A DNA stretch of 64,000 bases from Poecilobothrus nobilitatus. Taxonomy: Eukaryota > Arthropoda > Insecta > Diptera > Dolichopodidae. This document shows positions 63,650 through 64,000 of the stretch, piece after piece. Each line of letters opens with the position of its first letter. The stretch's first letter is position 1. The stretch is from positions 91,546,670-91,610,669 of the forward strand of contig OX352773.1 in NCBI GenBank assembly GCA_947095535.1. The letters are read 5' to 3'. The translations under genes and the position numbers were made by a program. Under the pieces are notes generated by a model. That model made no database searches, was not told the origin of the DNA, and was given only the letters and a program-made list of their open reading frames with translations.

Positions 63650-64000
63650 ACTTACCGTTGCACCTTTCCTATCTCCTGAATTTTCATCTGTAGAAAAATG
63701 TCAGAATAAATTAATTCAATTTCTCTTAATTGCTTCACAAGAAGACATTGTGGATTTACAAATTTTATTTCTACATTTCTTTGTATGGATGTGTTTATAA
63801 AATTTTCTGGGATCGCTAATTATATTTGTAAGATTTTTTCTGGTAGACATTTTCCAACTATTACTATTTGTTCACTTACAAATATATTTTTTCTAGTAAC
63901 ATTTTTCCATTTTTCTCCATGTTAGTTCCTGTATCGCTTCTCATCCTATTTTAATTTCTTTAGTATAGGTTGCGTCGCGATCATTTTGTTTGCCTAGGTC
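63650..64000 (-). mobile_element. LINE remnant, linker between endonuclease and RT, running off the window end
   Basis: The minus strand from about 63880 to 63650 gives SNSWKMSTRKNLTNIISDP, RKFYKHIHTKKCRNKICKS and, after two stops, HFSTDENSG. This fits the segment just before RT in CR1/Jockey-type LINEs ('KDPKxFYKYIxSKKxxxxKI ... LNNFFxSVFTxEN'). Farther out (63900-64000) the frame changes and the match is weaker. The element continues beyond 64000. Confidence 0.5.

Noticed and set aside
63656..63687. 32-base minus-strand mini-exon with strong acceptor (TTTTTCTACAG) and donor (GTAAGT)
   Set aside because: The translation continues the LINE linker pattern on both sides (HFSTDENSG), so the splice-like sites are probably accidental.

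Overview
This window looks like a piece of a very AT-rich insect nuclear chromosome, most likely a fly (Diptera). The reasons are: one split gene with short GT-AG introns whose product has the antigen-5/CAP layout of insects; many decayed non-LTR retrotransposons (LINEs) and tRNA-derived SINEs; and a copy of a repeat I recognise from memory as common in fly genomes (14.96-15.88 kb, with a GTCCGTCCGT stretch and a pyrimidine-rich ACTTGTT end). Homopolymer A and T runs of 10-17 bases and TA microsatellites occur throughout. Nothing suggests a prokaryote: there are no operons, ribosome binding sites or CRISPR arrays.

The only gene I support with confidence is a six-exon antigen 5-like CAP-domain gene on the + strand (43719-45886). 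It has a predicted signal peptide, the cysteine-rich N-terminal region of insect antigen 5 proteins, both CAP signature regions, and a hydrophobic C-terminal tail that could be a GPI-anchor signal or a membrane anchor. Exon 3 is one base short at a T5A7 run, so the frame is broken as sequenced. Its 778-base fourth intron contains a fold-back element built from a repeated short word. A second, much weaker candidate is a possible first coding exon with a signal peptide at 56434-56565 (+).

Layout. 0-5.1 kb: two LINE remnants (1.66-1.99, 4.55-5.06). 5.1-14 kb: AT-rich sequence with simple repeats. 14-20.3 kb: four parts of a dispersed repeat (called DR1 here), the fly-type repeat with a 4 x ~142 bp tandem array, and a LINE that split one DR1 copy. 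25.1-25.55 kb: a LINE C-terminal fragment with a perfect 18-bp hairpin. 26.6-29.1 kb: two neighbouring inverted-repeat elements, one with a 144-bp tandem duplication and one holding a ~84-bp satellite. 31 kb: LINE remnant. 40 kb: longest DR1 copy. 42.9 kb: tRNA-like SINE head. 43.7-45.9 kb: CAP gene. 47.4-48.3 kb: SINE head and Helitron-like ends. 52.6 kb: well-preserved SINE with a 14-bp target-site duplication. 54.7, 58.2 and 63.7 kb: LINE fragments. 61.9 kb: second copy of the same SINE family with an internal triplication.

All eight LINE fragments and three of four SINE heads lie on the minus strand. One reading is that much of the window is a large intron of a + strand gene, where sense insertions are selected against. 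This is inference; no host exon of such a gene was identified with certainty.
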